Source: an uncultured Clostridia bacterium
Lineage (GTDB): Bacteria; Bacillota; Clostridia; Christensenellales; CAG-138
Assembly: GCA_944366945.1 (NCBI GenBank)
Contig: CALVWJ010000020.1
Coordinates: 1 to 50,784, forward strand
DNA: 50,784 bases
Reading direction: 5' to 3'
Shown here: positions 26,509 to 35,767 of the stretch, in pieces
Layout of the letters: every line of letters begins with the position of its first letter
Numbering within the stretch: position 1 is the stretch's first letter
The notes under the pieces: generated by a model
What the model was told of the DNA's origin: nothing
The model's database searches: none
Seen by the model: only the letters and a program-made list of their open reading frames with translations
Translations under genes and position numbers: made by a program

Positions 26509-27897
26509 TTAGCCGTTCTGTGCGGTGTACTCAATCGCCCAACCATCGACGAAAGCGGTTTTCACAGCTTCCCAGTTCGCATCGGTGGGATCTGCGGAGT
26601 AGGCAGCCAGAGCGGTGACCACGCCGGCGCGCCAGCTATCCACGTTGGGGGTGTGGTTGAACGCCCAGGAAACGTTGTAGTTGCCCGCTGCTGCATATTC
26701 CTGTGCATCTGCGCAGAATACGTTAGAAGGAACCTTTGCGTTCTTGAAGGAAACAGCGCCAAGGTTGTCCGCAAGCATCTGGGTGCCTTCATCAGAGGTT
26801 ACAACCCAGTACAGGAAGTCCAGCGTTGCCTGGATGTCCTCTTCCGAAGCCTGGGAGTTGACTGCCCAGCAGTTTTCGGTGCCGCTGCACAGGCCAGCCG
26901 TCTCCTCGCCTTCAACGCCGCAGTAGATCGGGATCATCGCAAGATCCTCGGGGTTCATCTTGAAGCCAAGGTCATCGCTCAGCACGAGGTTTGCATATTC
27001 CCAGGAGCCGTTCTGATAGAACACAGCCTTGCCCTGGCCGAATTCAGCTTCCGCCTCGTTGCCGGTGGCAGTGGAAAGGGAAGTGGGATCCGCGGCGGAA
27101 TCGGTGATGTAAAGATCCCAAACCTGGCGGAAGTTGTCAAGATAGGTGCCCTTAATGGTGGCGGGCTGCTCGGTTACGCCGTCATCCCGGAACTCATAGA
27201 ACAAAGGCATGTTCGCAAGGTGGCCGGAATACCTCCAGGAAGAGGAACCTTCAAGGCCAGCGGAGGTGAAAGCGTCAAAGCCGAGCTCAGCGGAACGCGC
27301 ATGGATGTCATCCGCAACAGCCTTGAGCGTTTCAAAATTGGTGATGTCATCGAGCGTGTAGCCGGCCTGCTCCAGGAGCGCGGTGTTGACGATGATGCCA
27401 AAGGACTCGTAGCAATACGCAATGGCTTTGACAGCGCCGGTTTCATCATGCAGGTTGTACTCATCGGTGGTCATTTCCTTGTAGACCGCCGTGTCGGTCA
27501 GATCCAGCATATAGTCGTTCCAATCGGCGAGACCCTGCGCATTGCCGCACTGGAAGAGCGTCGGTGCGCCATCCTTACCCATCTGCGCGTTGAGCGTATC
27601 GGAATAAGTACCGGAAGCAGCAGTGACCACCTTCACAGGCACGCCGGTCTGCTCGGTGTAAGTCGCCGCCAGCTCCTGCCATGCAGCGTCAGCTTCCGGC
27701 TTGAAGTTGAGGTAATACACGGAACCGGAAGCCGTAGCAGGCGCTTCCGTATTCGTGGCTTCGGGCGTCTCTTCCGGCGCAGTGGTGGGATCTCCCGCTA
27801 CAGGCGCCTCGGTTGGATCGATGGCCTCGTTGGTATTGCAGCCAACGCATGCAAGAACCATCATGGCCGCAAGCAGAATTGCCAATCCCTTTTTCAT
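26509..27897 (-). CDS. Sugar-binding lipoprotein of ABC transporter (family 1)
   Basis: The 462-residue protein is an extracellular solute-binding protein of the maltose/oligosaccharide group. It has a lipoprotein signal (MKKGLAILLAAMMVLACVGC), then a Thr/Pro/Glu linker (22-58) and the binding domain from about 59. The lipidated cysteine is either Cys17 (VLAC) or Cys20 (CVGC). GTSP-like sugar-contact segments cannot be resolved by eye. Start 27897 has GAAAGGAA 8 bases ahead; the frame is open 59 codons further but that part overlaps the lacI end. It leads the transport genes and is preceded by the LacI-type regulator gene. Maltodextrin as ligand is inferred from malQ. Confidence 0.92.
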   Translation of the reverse strand: MKKGLAILLAAMMVLACVGCNTNEAIDPTEAPVAGDPTTAPEETPEATNTEAPATASGSVYYLNFKPEADAAWQELAATYTEQTGVPVKVVTAASGTYSDTLNAQMGKDGAPTLFQCGNAQGLADWNDYMLDLTDTAVYKEMTTDEYNLHDETGAVKAIAYCYESFGIIVNTALLEQAGYTLDDITNFETLKAVADDIHARSAELGFDAFTSAGLEGSSSWRYSGHLANMPLFYEFRDDGVTEQPATIKGTYLDNFRQVWDLYITDSAADPTSLSTATGNEAEAEFGQGKAVFYQNGSWEYANLVLSDDLGFKMNPEDLAMIPIYCGVEGEETAGLCSGTENCWAVNSQASEEDIQATLDFLYWVVTSDEGTQMLADNLGAVSFKNAKVPSNVFCADAQEYAAAGNYNVSWAFNHTPNVDSWRAGVVTALAAYSADPTDANWEAVKTAFVDGWAIEYTAQNG

Positions 27898-27964
27898 TGT
27901 CTTGTTCCTTTCGTCAAATAAATTATTGTTTTCCCGTGCGGTTTTTCGCACAAGCTTTTTAACT

Positions 27965-28981
27965 TCATTCAAGGCTGCGCACCGAAGCCCCCGTGCGCAG
28001 TTTGGTTTCCATGAACACATGGTTGTTCGTTCCATCGCCCCGCAGCAGGCCGGCAAGCGTTTTAACGCTTGCAAGCGCCATTTCTTCCGCCGGCTGCTCC
28101 AGCGTGGTCAGCGTTGGGGTGCAGTAATTCGTAAGCTCCAGCCCATCGATCGCAATCACGGAACAATCCTCGGGCACGCGGATATTGTGCAGCGAAAGCT
28201 GCTTCATTGCTGCCATTGCCATTGCATCCGAAATGGCAAACAATGCCGTGAAATGCGCCCGCTCGGCCAGCCGTGCCGCCGCGTGGTAAGCATCTTCCAT
28301 CTCAAAGCTGCCGGCACATTCCACCAGCGCGGGATCAAGCGCGATCCCCGCATCCGCAAGCGCTTCGCAGTACCCCTCATACCGCAATTGACTGATGGAA
28401 GCGCCGCCTTTTGCTTCAATCAGTGCGGCGATTCGGCGGTGCCCGTGCTCGATCAGAAAACGCACAGCCCGGTAAGCTTCGCGCTTATCATCGATTGCCA
28501 CGGAGGAAAAACCTTCCGGATCCAGCGCACCGAATGTATTTGCATAAGTGCAACACACAAAAGGAACGCGCAGCGTGGCAACGTCCATGGCGGAATAATT
28601 GAACCTGCCGCCCAAAAAGATGATGCCGCACAGGCGCTTTTCGCGTTCCAGCATTGCGGCGGCCATCAATTCGTCATCGCTTGAACCGATCTGGTGCAGC
28701 GACATGGAATAGCCTTCCGCGTAAATCGCGCTCTCGATCGTTTTAATAATGCGCGTAAAAAATGGGTTTGCAATGCCGCGCACGATCACCGCAATGGTAG
28801 CAGATTCCCGAATTACGAGGTTCCGTGCGCTATTGTTGGGCACATAGTGGTATTGCTCCACAATTTTGAGCACTTGCGTGCGCGCTTTTTCGCTCACATC
28901 CGGATGATTGTTCAGCACGCGGGAAACTGTACTGACGCTGGTGCCGCTGTATTTTGCAATGTCTTTGATGGTTAAATGCAT
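27965..28981 (-). CDS. LacI-family transcriptional regulator
   Basis: This regulator has the LacI helix-turn-helix and hinge at the N-terminus (LTIKDIAKYSGTSVSTVSRVLNN, then VPNNSARNL) and a periplasmic-binding-like sugar domain (about 60-338) with IAVIVRGIANPFFTRI. It should repress the downstream transport and malQ genes until an inducing sugar binds. I list the ATG at 28981, which matches the family N-terminus; GTG 28990 and TTG 28984 in the same frame are closer to the GGGAG site and remain possible. The gene is first in the operon, and its own promoter region contains a double operator. Confidence 0.93.
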   Translation of the reverse strand: MHLTIKDIAKYSGTSVSTVSRVLNNHPDVSEKARTQVLKIVEQYHYVPNNSARNLVIRESATIAVIVRGIANPFFTRIIKTIESAIYAEGYSMSLHQIGSSDDELMAAAMLEREKRLCGIIFLGGRFNYSAMDVATLRVPFVCCTYANTFGALDPEGFSSVAIDDKREAYRAVRFLIEHGHRRIAALIEAKGGASISQLRYEGYCEALADAGIALDPALVECAGSFEMEDAYHAAARLAERAHFTALFAISDAMAMAAMKQLSLHNIRVPEDCSVIAIDGLELTNYCTPTLTTLEQPAEEMALASVKTLAGLLRGDGTNNHVFMETKLRTGASVRSLE

Positions 28982-29032
28982 CAACGCCACTCATCTCCCA
29001 ACGGTTCGCAAATCAAATAGCATACTCGAATT

Positions 29033-29056
29033 GGAAACGTTTCTGGTAACGTTTCC
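29033..29056. promoter_or_regulatory. Double LacI-type operator
   Basis: GGAAACGTT (29033-29041) and AACGTTTCC (29048-29056) form an inverted repeat. The first arm also sits in a perfect GAAACGTTTC palindrome. This is the ACGT-centred pattern used by LacI-family regulators. It begins about 10 bases after the -10 box of the minus-strand promoter, so binding would block transcription start or early elongation. Confidence 0.8.
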
Positions 29057-29065
29057 GGTAGCTTT

Positions 29066-29094
29066 ATTATATCCATCCATATAGAAATTGTCAA
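29066..29094 (-). promoter_or_regulatory. Consensus promoter of lacI-maltodextrin operon
   Basis: On the minus strand perfect TTGACA (29089-29094) and TATAAT (29066-29071) hexamers are 17 bases apart, immediately upstream of the operator. Confidence 0.9.
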
Positions 29095-29251
29095 CTCTCT
29101 TCAAGAAGGTATTCCTTTATTTTTTCACGGCAAAGCGCTGTTCCCTGCACATACAGCAGTATAGTATAATGGGGATAAATTATTTGGTGCGGGAGGAGGA
29201 GCATTGCATCCTTTGTTCCCGCGGCAGATTGCCTGGTGAAGGAGGATAAAG

Positions 29252-30034
29252 ATGCTACAATTTGGTATTTTTGCATGGTTCAGCTACCCACTACCCATCG
29301 CAGAGCGCTTAAAGCTGATTCAAGAAGCAGGCTTTGATGCGGTATCGCTTTGGTGGGGCGATGAAAATGAGGATGAGAAGGAGCGCCAACCGGCACTTGC
29401 CCGGAGGCTTGGGCTTGCGATCGACAATATCCATGCGCCCTATCCGAATGCGAATGCACTCTGGCAGGATGGACTCGCGGGGGAAGCATACCTGCACCTG
29501 CTCTGCAGCTGCATGGACGATTGCAGACAGCATGGCATCCCAACCGTTGTGGCGCATATTTCCCGGCTCTCCATTCAGCCCGAGGTGACGCCCATTGGTT
29601 TCACGCGGATAAAGCGCCTTGTGGAGCATGCAGAGAAGAGAGAGGTCAATCTTGCGATTGAAAACCTAAACTGCATCCCGCATTTGGATCGAATCTTTGC
29701 GCAGCTGGATTCCGAGCGCCTGGGGTTTTGCTATGATAGCGGGCATGAAAACTTCAACCATCCGGACGCGGACTGCCTCGCACGCTATGGACACCGTCTC
29801 TTTGCCGTGCACCTGCACGATAACGCTGGCGACGCCGATGCGCACCTGCTCCCCTATGATGGAAACATTGAATGGGAATCCGTGAAGCAGAAGCTAAAAA
29901 AATGCCGCCCCATCCCTTATTTAACGCTGGAAGTTGATTTTAAGCGCGAGCATCCACAAAGCTGCCTGTATCAAGGCCTGTCGGCTGAGCAGTTCCTTTC
30001 TCAAGCTTACTTACGGCTGCAGCGCCTTTCTTGA
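29252..30034 (+). CDS. Sugar phosphate isomerase/epimerase-like TIM barrel protein
   Basis: The 260-residue protein belongs to the xylose-isomerase-like TIM barrel superfamily (AP endonuclease 2 fold). Metal-site residues are visible as Glu in LAIENLN, Asp/His in FCYDSGHENF, H-x-H-D in FAVHLHDN and Glu in LTLEVDF. The substrate is unknown. AAGGAGG is 8 bases ahead of the ATG. A TATAAT at 29165-29170 is a likely -10. It is divergent from the maltodextrin operon, about 200 bases from its operator, so sugar-linked control is possible but unproven. Confidence 0.88.
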   Translation: MLQFGIFAWFSYPLPIAERLKLIQEAGFDAVSLWWGDENEDEKERQPALARRLGLAIDNIHAPYPNANALWQDGLAGEAYLHLLCSCMDDCRQHGIPTVVAHISRLSIQPEVTPIGFTRIKRLVEHAEKREVNLAIENLNCIPHLDRIFAQLDSERLGFCYDSGHENFNHPDADCLARYGHRLFAVHLHDNAGDADAHLLPYDGNIEWESVKQKLKKCRPIPYLTLEVDFKREHPQSCLYQGLSAEQFLSQAYLRLQRLS

Positions 30035-30162
30035 GCCATCGAGTGCTTTGCTGTTTACAGTTCCTTCACATATGCCCGGCAACCTTTCAAGGGGGCGCTG
30101 CGTTTGTTTGGTAGAAGAAAACGGGAGATCCCGAAAACACAGTGCATAAGGAGGAACAATCC

Positions 30163-30882
30163 ATGAAACGGCTTTCAGCGATTCTGCTGGCAATGATGAC
30201 CCTTTTTCTCATTACAGGTGTTGCTTTTGCGCAAGGCGGCACTTACACGCGCTCTTATGGCACAGTAACCGCCGTAAACACGGAAGAGAATGTGCTTTCC
30301 GTGCAAACGGGGGGTGGAACAAACACAACGATCAAATTGGACATCTTGGATAGCACGAAAATCGTAGATAATACTACGCACAAGCAGCTGCAGCTTTCGG
30401 ACATCCAAGTGGGCACGACAGTATATGTTTGGCACACCGCTGGGCAAAGCACATTTGTTCCGCCCCACCGCAAAGCTTACGCGGTCGTGGCAAATGTTGC
30501 GGCCGACCAGGCGGCAGGCCAGCTTTTCGAGATCGCTTCCATTTCAAAAGGCGAAAATGGGTACACGCTGTTCAATGCGGAAGGCGATCTTTACTTAACG
30601 ATCCCAAGCGCCTCGATCCCGGTCTATGGCCAAAGTGAAAAACTGAGCGCTTCGAAACTCAAGCCCGGCATGGTTCTTTTGGCATGGTATGATGTTGTGC
30701 TTGAGAGCTACCCTGGCCAGGCCAGCAGCGACACGTTGCTCATGCTTTCTACTGCAGCATCTGTTCAGCCGCCGCAAACGGGCGATTCTAGCGCGATGAA
30801 CCTGCTGTTTGCCGGGCTGTCATTTACGATTTCCGCCGGTGCGGCAACGCTTCTGTTCCGGCGCCGTATGGAGCGGGCATAA
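30163..30882 (+). CDS. Exported protein with PPQTG-type anchor
   Basis: I do not recognise a family. The 239-residue protein starts with a clear signal peptide (MKRLSAILLAMMTLFLITGVAFA|QG). Residues 25-200 are beta-rich, with paired segments about how a tag such as YGTVTAVN and VGTTVYVW. The C-terminus has QPPQTGDSS, a hydrophobic helix and the tail LLFRRRMERA, the layout of a sortase substrate or simple membrane anchor. AAGGAGG lies 8 bases before ATG 30163; seven codons upstream remain open but are not needed. The same PPQTG signal occurs in the beta-helix protein at 2.6-4.1 kb. No sortase gene is in the window. Confidence 0.82.
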   Translation: MKRLSAILLAMMTLFLITGVAFAQGGTYTRSYGTVTAVNTEENVLSVQTGGGTNTTIKLDILDSTKIVDNTTHKQLQLSDIQVGTTVYVWHTAGQSTFVPPHRKAYAVVANVAADQAAGQLFEIASISKGENGYTLFNAEGDLYLTIPSASIPVYGQSEKLSASKLKPGMVLLAWYDVVLESYPGQASSDTLLMLSTAASVQPPQTGDSSAMNLLFAGLSFTISAGAATLLFRRRMERA

Positions 30883-30907
30883 AAAACCGTTAGATGATAA
30901 ATGAACG

Positions 30908-30935
30908 GAGGGCACCCTTCACGGGTGCCCTTTTC
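30908..30935 (+). terminator. Terminator after PPQTG protein gene
   Basis: GGGCACCC (30910-30917) and GGGTGCCC (30923-30930) enclose a TTCAC loop and are followed by TTTTC. Confidence 0.9.
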
Positions 30936-31166
30936 AGATCGAAAGCAGGGCGATTGCTATCTTCAAGCTTGCCATGCTCGAACAGCTGTGAATATATCAT
31001 CGCTGCAGAAGACGGGGAATATGGCGCGCCGGCAACGCTAAGCCCGAAAAGCCCTACAGTAGCGGCTGGAAATTGTTCGGCTAGGGAGGCGGGAAATTTG
31101 TCCAGGATGAAGATATACAATGAGAAGCTTAACTTGATACGGAATTTGTGCAGCCATATCCTATAT

Positions 31167-31210
31167 GCAAAAAAGCGCCTTTTGCAAGAATCCCCGCAAA
31201 AGGCGCTTTG
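31167..31210 (-). terminator. Terminator of the peptide-recycling operon
   Basis: A perfect 14-bp stem (31172-31185 with 31196-31209) carries AAAGCGCCTTTTGC and its complement, with a 10-base loop and a run of T on the minus strand. It lies 11 bases after the racemase stop and marks the operon end. Confidence 0.92.
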
Positions 31211-31220
31211 CAGCTAAGCT

Positions 31221-31922
31221 TTATTCCCCTTTGATGCGGCATCCCGCGAACTCAATCGCCGCGCGTGCCAATACGGCCGTGGGATCCACCACTGGATATG
31301 GCAAGGCATAATCCGTAAATGCGATTGGAAGCTCTGTGCAGCCCAGAACAAAAGCTTCCACGCCATCAGCAAGCATTGCGTCGAGCACCTTGCGCACGGC
31401 GGAGGTATCGAACGCGGCATTGCCTGCCTTTACACCATCGTAGATAAGAGCCATGATCTGCTTCTGCCCCATTGCATCCGGCTTGCGCACCGTTACGCCA
31501 TGTGCATCAAACAGCTGCTCATAGATCCCGGTTTGGATGGTGCCATCCGTAGCGAGCAGCCCGACGGTTTTAATCCCGCGCCTGTCGATCTCATCCGCTG
31601 TAAGGCGCAGCATATGAAGCACGGGCAGTTTTGTTGCCGCGCACACACCATCGTAAAAATAATGTGCCGTGTTGCAGGGCATCATCAATACGTCTGCGCC
31701 TGCGCGCTCAAGCGTGCGAGCCGAAGCGGCAAGCTGCGGCAGCGGGTTTTCGCCGCCGGAAAGAATCGCCGCAGTGCGGTCCGGTATGTTCGTGTTGCTG
31801 TCAATGAGCACACGCGGGTGGTCTTGATCGCACCGTGCATCCGTCATCAAAACGATTTTGCGGAACAGATCCGCGGTCGCAAGCGGTCCCATGCCGCCTA
31901 TGATTCCAATATTCTTTTTCAT
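31221..31922 (-). CDS. Aspartate/glutamate racemase family enzyme
   Basis: The 233-residue protein is of the Asp/Glu racemase superfamily, cofactor-free enzymes that use two cysteines. It opens with the signature KNIGIIGGMGPLATADLF, has the first catalytic Cys in VLMMPCNTAHYF and the second in AFVLGCTELPIAF. In this operon it could turn D-Glu or D-Asp from peptides into the L form, or do the reverse; the sequence does not decide. Start 31922 has AAAGG 8 bases ahead, and the frame upstream is not family-like. A 143-base gap separates it from the preceding gene, but the first strong terminator on this strand comes only after it. Confidence 0.92.
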   Translation of the reverse strand: MKKNIGIIGGMGPLATADLFRKIVLMTDARCDQDHPRVLIDSNTNIPDRTAAILSGGENPLPQLAASARTLERAGADVLMMPCNTAHYFYDGVCAATKLPVLHMLRLTADEIDRRGIKTVGLLATDGTIQTGIYEQLFDAHGVTVRKPDAMGQKQIMALIYDGVKAGNAAFDTSAVRKVLDAMLADGVEAFVLGCTELPIAFTDYALPYPVVDPTAVLARAAIEFAGCRIKGE

Positions 31923-32065
31923 GTTAGCCTTTCTGTGAAGTGAAAATAAAACTGGGACATGCCTCCCCGCATGCTGAAGTATGGCAAGGCTACGCCAAGC
32001 TGCGGAACCGGCACAAAGGATGCTGCAAAAGCGTTTAACCTCTGCAGCATCCAATGCATTGCTAT

Positions 32066-33043
32066 TTATTTTACGACTGCTTCCGGATCGATCGCAAACA
32101 GGCTCGCGGCACCGCCGCTGTGCAGGAACAAAACAGTTTCATTTTCCTTGATCTCGCCTTTGCGGCAAAGGTCGATAAGCCCTGCGAAGGTCTTCCCAGT
32201 ATAAACCGGGTCGAGCATAATGCCCTCCTTGCGTGCCATCATCTGTACTGCTTCGAGGCCTTCTTCTGAAGGTTGGGCATAACCCGCGCCATAGTAGCGG
32301 CGGATGTCCACCTGCTCGGGCGTAAGGGAAATATCCTTATCAAGGAGCTTTGCACTTTCGGTTACGAGCTCCGCCGTGATCTCCTCAAAAGGATCATCGC
32401 ATACGGCGATACCCGTTACGCTCGCGCCATCCCCATAGAGCATTGTGCCAAGCAACATGCCGGCAACGGTGCCGCCGCTGCCCGCCGTGCAGATCACGCG
32501 GTCGATCTTCACCCCGGCGGCTTTGGCCTGGCCGAACACTTCTTCGGCGCAATCCACATAGCCGAGCGTGCCAAGCGGGACGCTGCCGCCTACCGGCACA
32601 AGATAAGGCTGATGGCCGGCTGCGCGCAGCTCATCAGCAATCCGGTCCATTTCAACATAAACGTCATCGTAGCTGTCCGTATCCACAAAACGCACATCTA
32701 CGCCCATAAGCGCTTCGAGTAGCAGATTGCCTTTGCGTCCCATCACACCGCGCTTTTTAAGAACCAGAATGGGCTCAATGCCAAGCCTGCGGCAGCATGC
32801 TGCGGTGAGCATGGCGTGGTTGGATTGCGCACCGCCCGTGGTCATCACGATATCGCAGCCCTTTTCCTTTGCGTCTGCAAGCAGGTATTCGAGCTTGCGC
32901 ACCTTGTTGCCGCCAAGGCTCACGCCAGTCATATCATCGCGCTTGATATAAATGTTGCGTTTGAGTTCCGCGCTGATATTGTCGAGGCGGTAAAACGGCG
33001 TGGGAAGTTGCGCAAGGGAAATATAGGGAAGATTGTGTTTCAT
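32066..33043 (-). CDS. dcyD: D-cysteine desulfhydrase / ACC deaminase family PLP enzyme
   Basis: This 325-residue pyridoxal-phosphate enzyme is of fold type II. The PLP lysine is in VSLGGNKVRKLEYLL, followed by TTGGAQSNHAMLTAA with the substrate-binding Ser-Asn-His. The phosphate loop is TAGSGGTVAGML. Members break down D-cysteine to pyruvate, sulfide and ammonia, or deaminate related D-amino acids. Within the operon it fits handling of D-amino acids released from peptides. AAAGGAG is 8 bases before the ATG; it lies 15 bases after the decarboxylase gene. Confidence 0.9.
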   Translation of the reverse strand: MKHNLPYISLAQLPTPFYRLDNISAELKRNIYIKRDDMTGVSLGGNKVRKLEYLLADAKEKGCDIVMTTGGAQSNHAMLTAACCRRLGIEPILVLKKRGVMGRKGNLLLEALMGVDVRFVDTDSYDDVYVEMDRIADELRAAGHQPYLVPVGGSVPLGTLGYVDCAEEVFGQAKAAGVKIDRVICTAGSGGTVAGMLLGTMLYGDGASVTGIAVCDDPFEEITAELVTESAKLLDKDISLTPEQVDIRRYYGAGYAQPSEEGLEAVQMMARKEGIMLDPVYTGKTFAGLIDLCRKGEIKENETVLFLHSGGAASLFAIDPEAVVK

Positions 33044-33058
33044 GGGCGTGCTCCTTTC

Positions 33059-34327
33059 TTATTCTTCTTCGTTGAGCCTGGGTAGGTTCAAAAAATCAAA
33101 CGTTGCAAAGTAGTCTTTCGGCGTTTCGGCACGGCGGATCATCTGCACGCTGCCATCCTCGCGCAGCAGAAGTTCTGCACTTCTAAGCTTGCCATTGTAA
33201 TTGTAGCCCATAGAGAAGCCGTGAGCGCCGGTATCATGAATGGCAAGGATGTCTCCCACCTCGATCTTGGGAAGCTTGCGGTCGATGGCAAAACGGTCGT
33301 TGCTTTCGCAGAGCGAGCCGGTGATGTCATACAGGTGATCGCAGGGCGCATCTTCTTTGCCAAGCACGGTTACATGGTGATAGGCACCATACATCGCAGG
33401 GCGCATTAGGTTAGCCGCACAGGCGTCGCAGCCGATGAAGTCCTTGTAGGTTTTCTTTTCATGCAGCACGGTGGTAACCAGCGTGCCAATTGGGCCGGTT
33501 ACATAACGGCCGAGCTCGGTAAAGATGCGCGGCCGGATATCCGTTCCGTTAAAGATAGCCTCATACACTTCCCGTACCCGGTCGCCTACGACCTGGATAT
33601 CCGTTTCTTCATCTTCAGGGCGGTATGGGATACCCACGCCGCCGGAAAGGTTGATAAACCCGATCTGGATGCCAAGCTCGTCATGCAGCTCCTTCGCAGT
33701 TTCAAAGAGCAGCTTAGCAAGCGTTGGATAATACATGTTATCCGTATTGTTGGAGGAAAGGAAAGCATGCAGGCCGAATTCCGTTACGCCGAGTTCCTTG
33801 AGCTTCCGCATACCTTCCGTGAGCTGCGCGCGCGTAAAACCGTATTTGGCATCAGCAGGGTTGCCCATGATCTTCGTTCCAATTTTAAACTCACCGCCCG
33901 GGTTGAAGCGGCAGCAGATCTTTTTGGGGATACCGCCATGCTTGGCGAGGAAATCAATATGCGAAATGTCATCGAGGTTGATGATGGCGTTGAGCTTGCG
34001 CGCATATTCAAAGTCCTTGGCAGGCGTGGCATTGGAGGAGAACATGATGTTTTCACCAACAATGCCTACAGCTTCGCTGAGCATAAGCTCCGCATAACTG
34101 GAGCAGTCCATGCCGCAGCCCTCTTCCTTGAGGATCTGCATCAGCACCGGGTTGGGGCAGGCTTTCACGGCGTAATACTCTTTGTACCCCGCGTTCCAGG
34201 AGAACGCCTTCTGCAGCGCCCGCACGCGTGTACGCAGCCCGTGTTCATCATAAATATGAAACGGGGTGGGGTATTCCTTGATGATGGCCTCAATCTTCGC
34301 TTTGTCGTAAGGTAATGTTTTTTTCAT
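33059..34327 (-). CDS. lysA: Diaminopimelate decarboxylase-like PLP enzyme
   Basis: The 422-residue protein is a fold type III decarboxylase of the LysA group, converting meso-diaminopimelate to L-lysine and CO2. The PLP lysine is in YYAVKACPNP (about residue 54). Further family parts are GCGMDCSSYAEL, INLSGGVGIPYRPE, TELGRYVTGP and the substrate site SLCESNDRFA. H-A-F-L-S-S-N stands where many LysA proteins have H-C-H-I-G-S-Q, so this is a divergent branch. Its place beside wall-peptide genes suggests that it uses diaminopimelate from recycled murein peptides, rather than from biosynthesis. AAGGAG precedes the ATG. Confidence 0.9.
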   Translation of the reverse strand: MKKTLPYDKAKIEAIIKEYPTPFHIYDEHGLRTRVRALQKAFSWNAGYKEYYAVKACPNPVLMQILKEEGCGMDCSSYAELMLSEAVGIVGENIMFSSNATPAKDFEYARKLNAIINLDDISHIDFLAKHGGIPKKICCRFNPGGEFKIGTKIMGNPADAKYGFTRAQLTEGMRKLKELGVTEFGLHAFLSSNNTDNMYYPTLAKLLFETAKELHDELGIQIGFINLSGGVGIPYRPEDEETDIQVVGDRVREVYEAIFNGTDIRPRIFTELGRYVTGPIGTLVTTVLHEKKTYKDFIGCDACAANLMRPAMYGAYHHVTVLGKEDAPCDHLYDITGSLCESNDRFAIDRKLPKIEVGDILAIHDTGAHGFSMGYNYNGKLRSAELLLREDGSVQMIRRAETPKDYFATFDFLNLPRLNEEE

Positions 34328-34348
34328 TGGTTTGCTGCTCCTTAGTTT

Positions 34349-35734
34349 TTATAGTTCAGCGTATTGGGTCATTTCCATATTGCGGGTGTACTCTGGGCCG
34401 CGCAAGCCGCGGTCTTCATATTCGATTTCACCTGCTTGATTGTCGTAAGGGTCGTGCCGCCAATGTTTCTTGGGCGGGTCAAACGGCGCGCGGAATTCGC
34501 AGTTTGCTACCATACGGTAGGGGTCGAGGTTGCCAAAATAATGCAGCCTGCGCGCTTCGTTGCCCGCGCGGTGCGCACCACCGCCATAGGAAGGATCTGC
34601 AAACATCCAACCATAGGGCGCAACATAGAACATCGCCCAGTCATGCATGCCAACATCGTTTGGTTCTGCGCAAAGGCCACTCTGCCAGCGTGCGGGGATT
34701 CCCGCGCAGCGGCACAGCGTGATGAACAGCAACGCCTGCACGCCGCAATCGCCCTTGAAGTTACGCGCGCAGTTTTCCGCGATGTTCTCAAGCCCAAAGT
34801 ATTCACGCATAAAGGAATACTTCACATTGAGCGTAACGAAGTCATAGAAGATGCGCGCCTTTTCCACCGGGTTTGTTACCCCTTTGGTGAGGGATTTCAC
34901 CAGCTCCTTAATATAGGGCGTGAATACGATATGCGGGTTTTCCTCCTGCGTGAAAAACGTGGGCTGCTCCGCGTCCGGCACAATTTTCATGGGGTCAACA
35001 TAAGGCGCGGTATGCAGGTAGGAATATTCCACCCAGAACTCATGGTTTTCCTCCAGCACCTCTTCCCAGTAGATGGTGCGCTGCGGCGCATCTTCGGGCG
35101 CGATGTAAGCCGGTTTCCCATAATAGCCGACCAACTCAATCTCGCTCTGTTGAATGCATTTTGCAGGGATCGGGATATGAACACGCACGCGCTTGCCCTT
35201 CTCAAAGGCTTCATCCTTGATGCGGACGCTTGCACGGATTCGGATACGATTGCTGAGTTTCCCGTTTTCGCGCATGAGCCGAGCCGCGCGATCCAGCAGG
35301 CTCTCGCGGGTATTGCCGGCATCTTCTCCATCGACTCGGCCGCGGTTCACAACGCCCGCACGCGCTGCAAAAGCAGCGTCCGTTTTGATGAGCGTTTGAT
35401 AAAAGCGCAGGAAATAATGCGGCTCGCCGTGCACATAGATCCAGTCGATCTTATTGTCATCCACCATGGCATGGAATTCATCTTCCGAAAAATCCGGAAT
35501 TGCCGCGCGGATCTTTGCCAGGGCATCGGCCTCGCTGAACGGGTAATCCTTTTCCAGACGCAAGATCATCTCGCGCTCGCAGATAAGGCATGCGCGCAGC
35601 GCATCGGGGATCTCCCCGGCAAGGCGCTTGTCGATCAAGCGCACAGCGCCTTCAAAATCGCCCCACGTTTTACGGCGCAGGATGTCCTCCGGAAGGCCAA
35701 CGTTTAAAAACTCGAAGTTGTCATTGATGTTCAT
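34349..35734 (-). CDS. Transglutaminase-fold (papain-like) peptidase candidate
   Basis: The 461-residue protein carries a transglutaminase-like core in its C-terminal half. The triad reads Cys330 in KGDCGVQALLF, His364 in GMHDWAMFY and Asp380 in FADPSYGG. The first 270 residues are a conserved, all-soluble N-terminal part of unknown role. There is no signal peptide, so it acts in the cytoplasm. Bacterial members of this fold are usually cysteine proteases or amidases; a role in cutting imported peptides is inferred from its neighbours. It lies 21 bases ahead of the decarboxylase and 33 bases after the NlpC/P60 gene. Confidence 0.85.
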   Translation of the reverse strand: MNINDNFEFLNVGLPEDILRRKTWGDFEGAVRLIDKRLAGEIPDALRACLICEREMILRLEKDYPFSEADALAKIRAAIPDFSEDEFHAMVDDNKIDWIYVHGEPHYFLRFYQTLIKTDAAFAARAGVVNRGRVDGEDAGNTRESLLDRAARLMRENGKLSNRIRIRASVRIKDEAFEKGKRVRVHIPIPAKCIQQSEIELVGYYGKPAYIAPEDAPQRTIYWEEVLEENHEFWVEYSYLHTAPYVDPMKIVPDAEQPTFFTQEENPHIVFTPYIKELVKSLTKGVTNPVEKARIFYDFVTLNVKYSFMREYFGLENIAENCARNFKGDCGVQALLFITLCRCAGIPARWQSGLCAEPNDVGMHDWAMFYVAPYGWMFADPSYGGGAHRAGNEARRLHYFGNLDPYRMVANCEFRAPFDPPKKHWRHDPYDNQAGEIEYEDRGLRGPEYTRNMEMTQYAEL

Positions 35735-35767
35735 TCGAAACCCCTCCTTATATGGTGGATTTATGAA

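Noticed and set aside
34364..35707. Plus-strand open frame of about 450 codons opposite the transglutaminase-fold gene
   Set aside because: Shadow frame; the real gene shows a catalytic triad and operon context on the minus strand.
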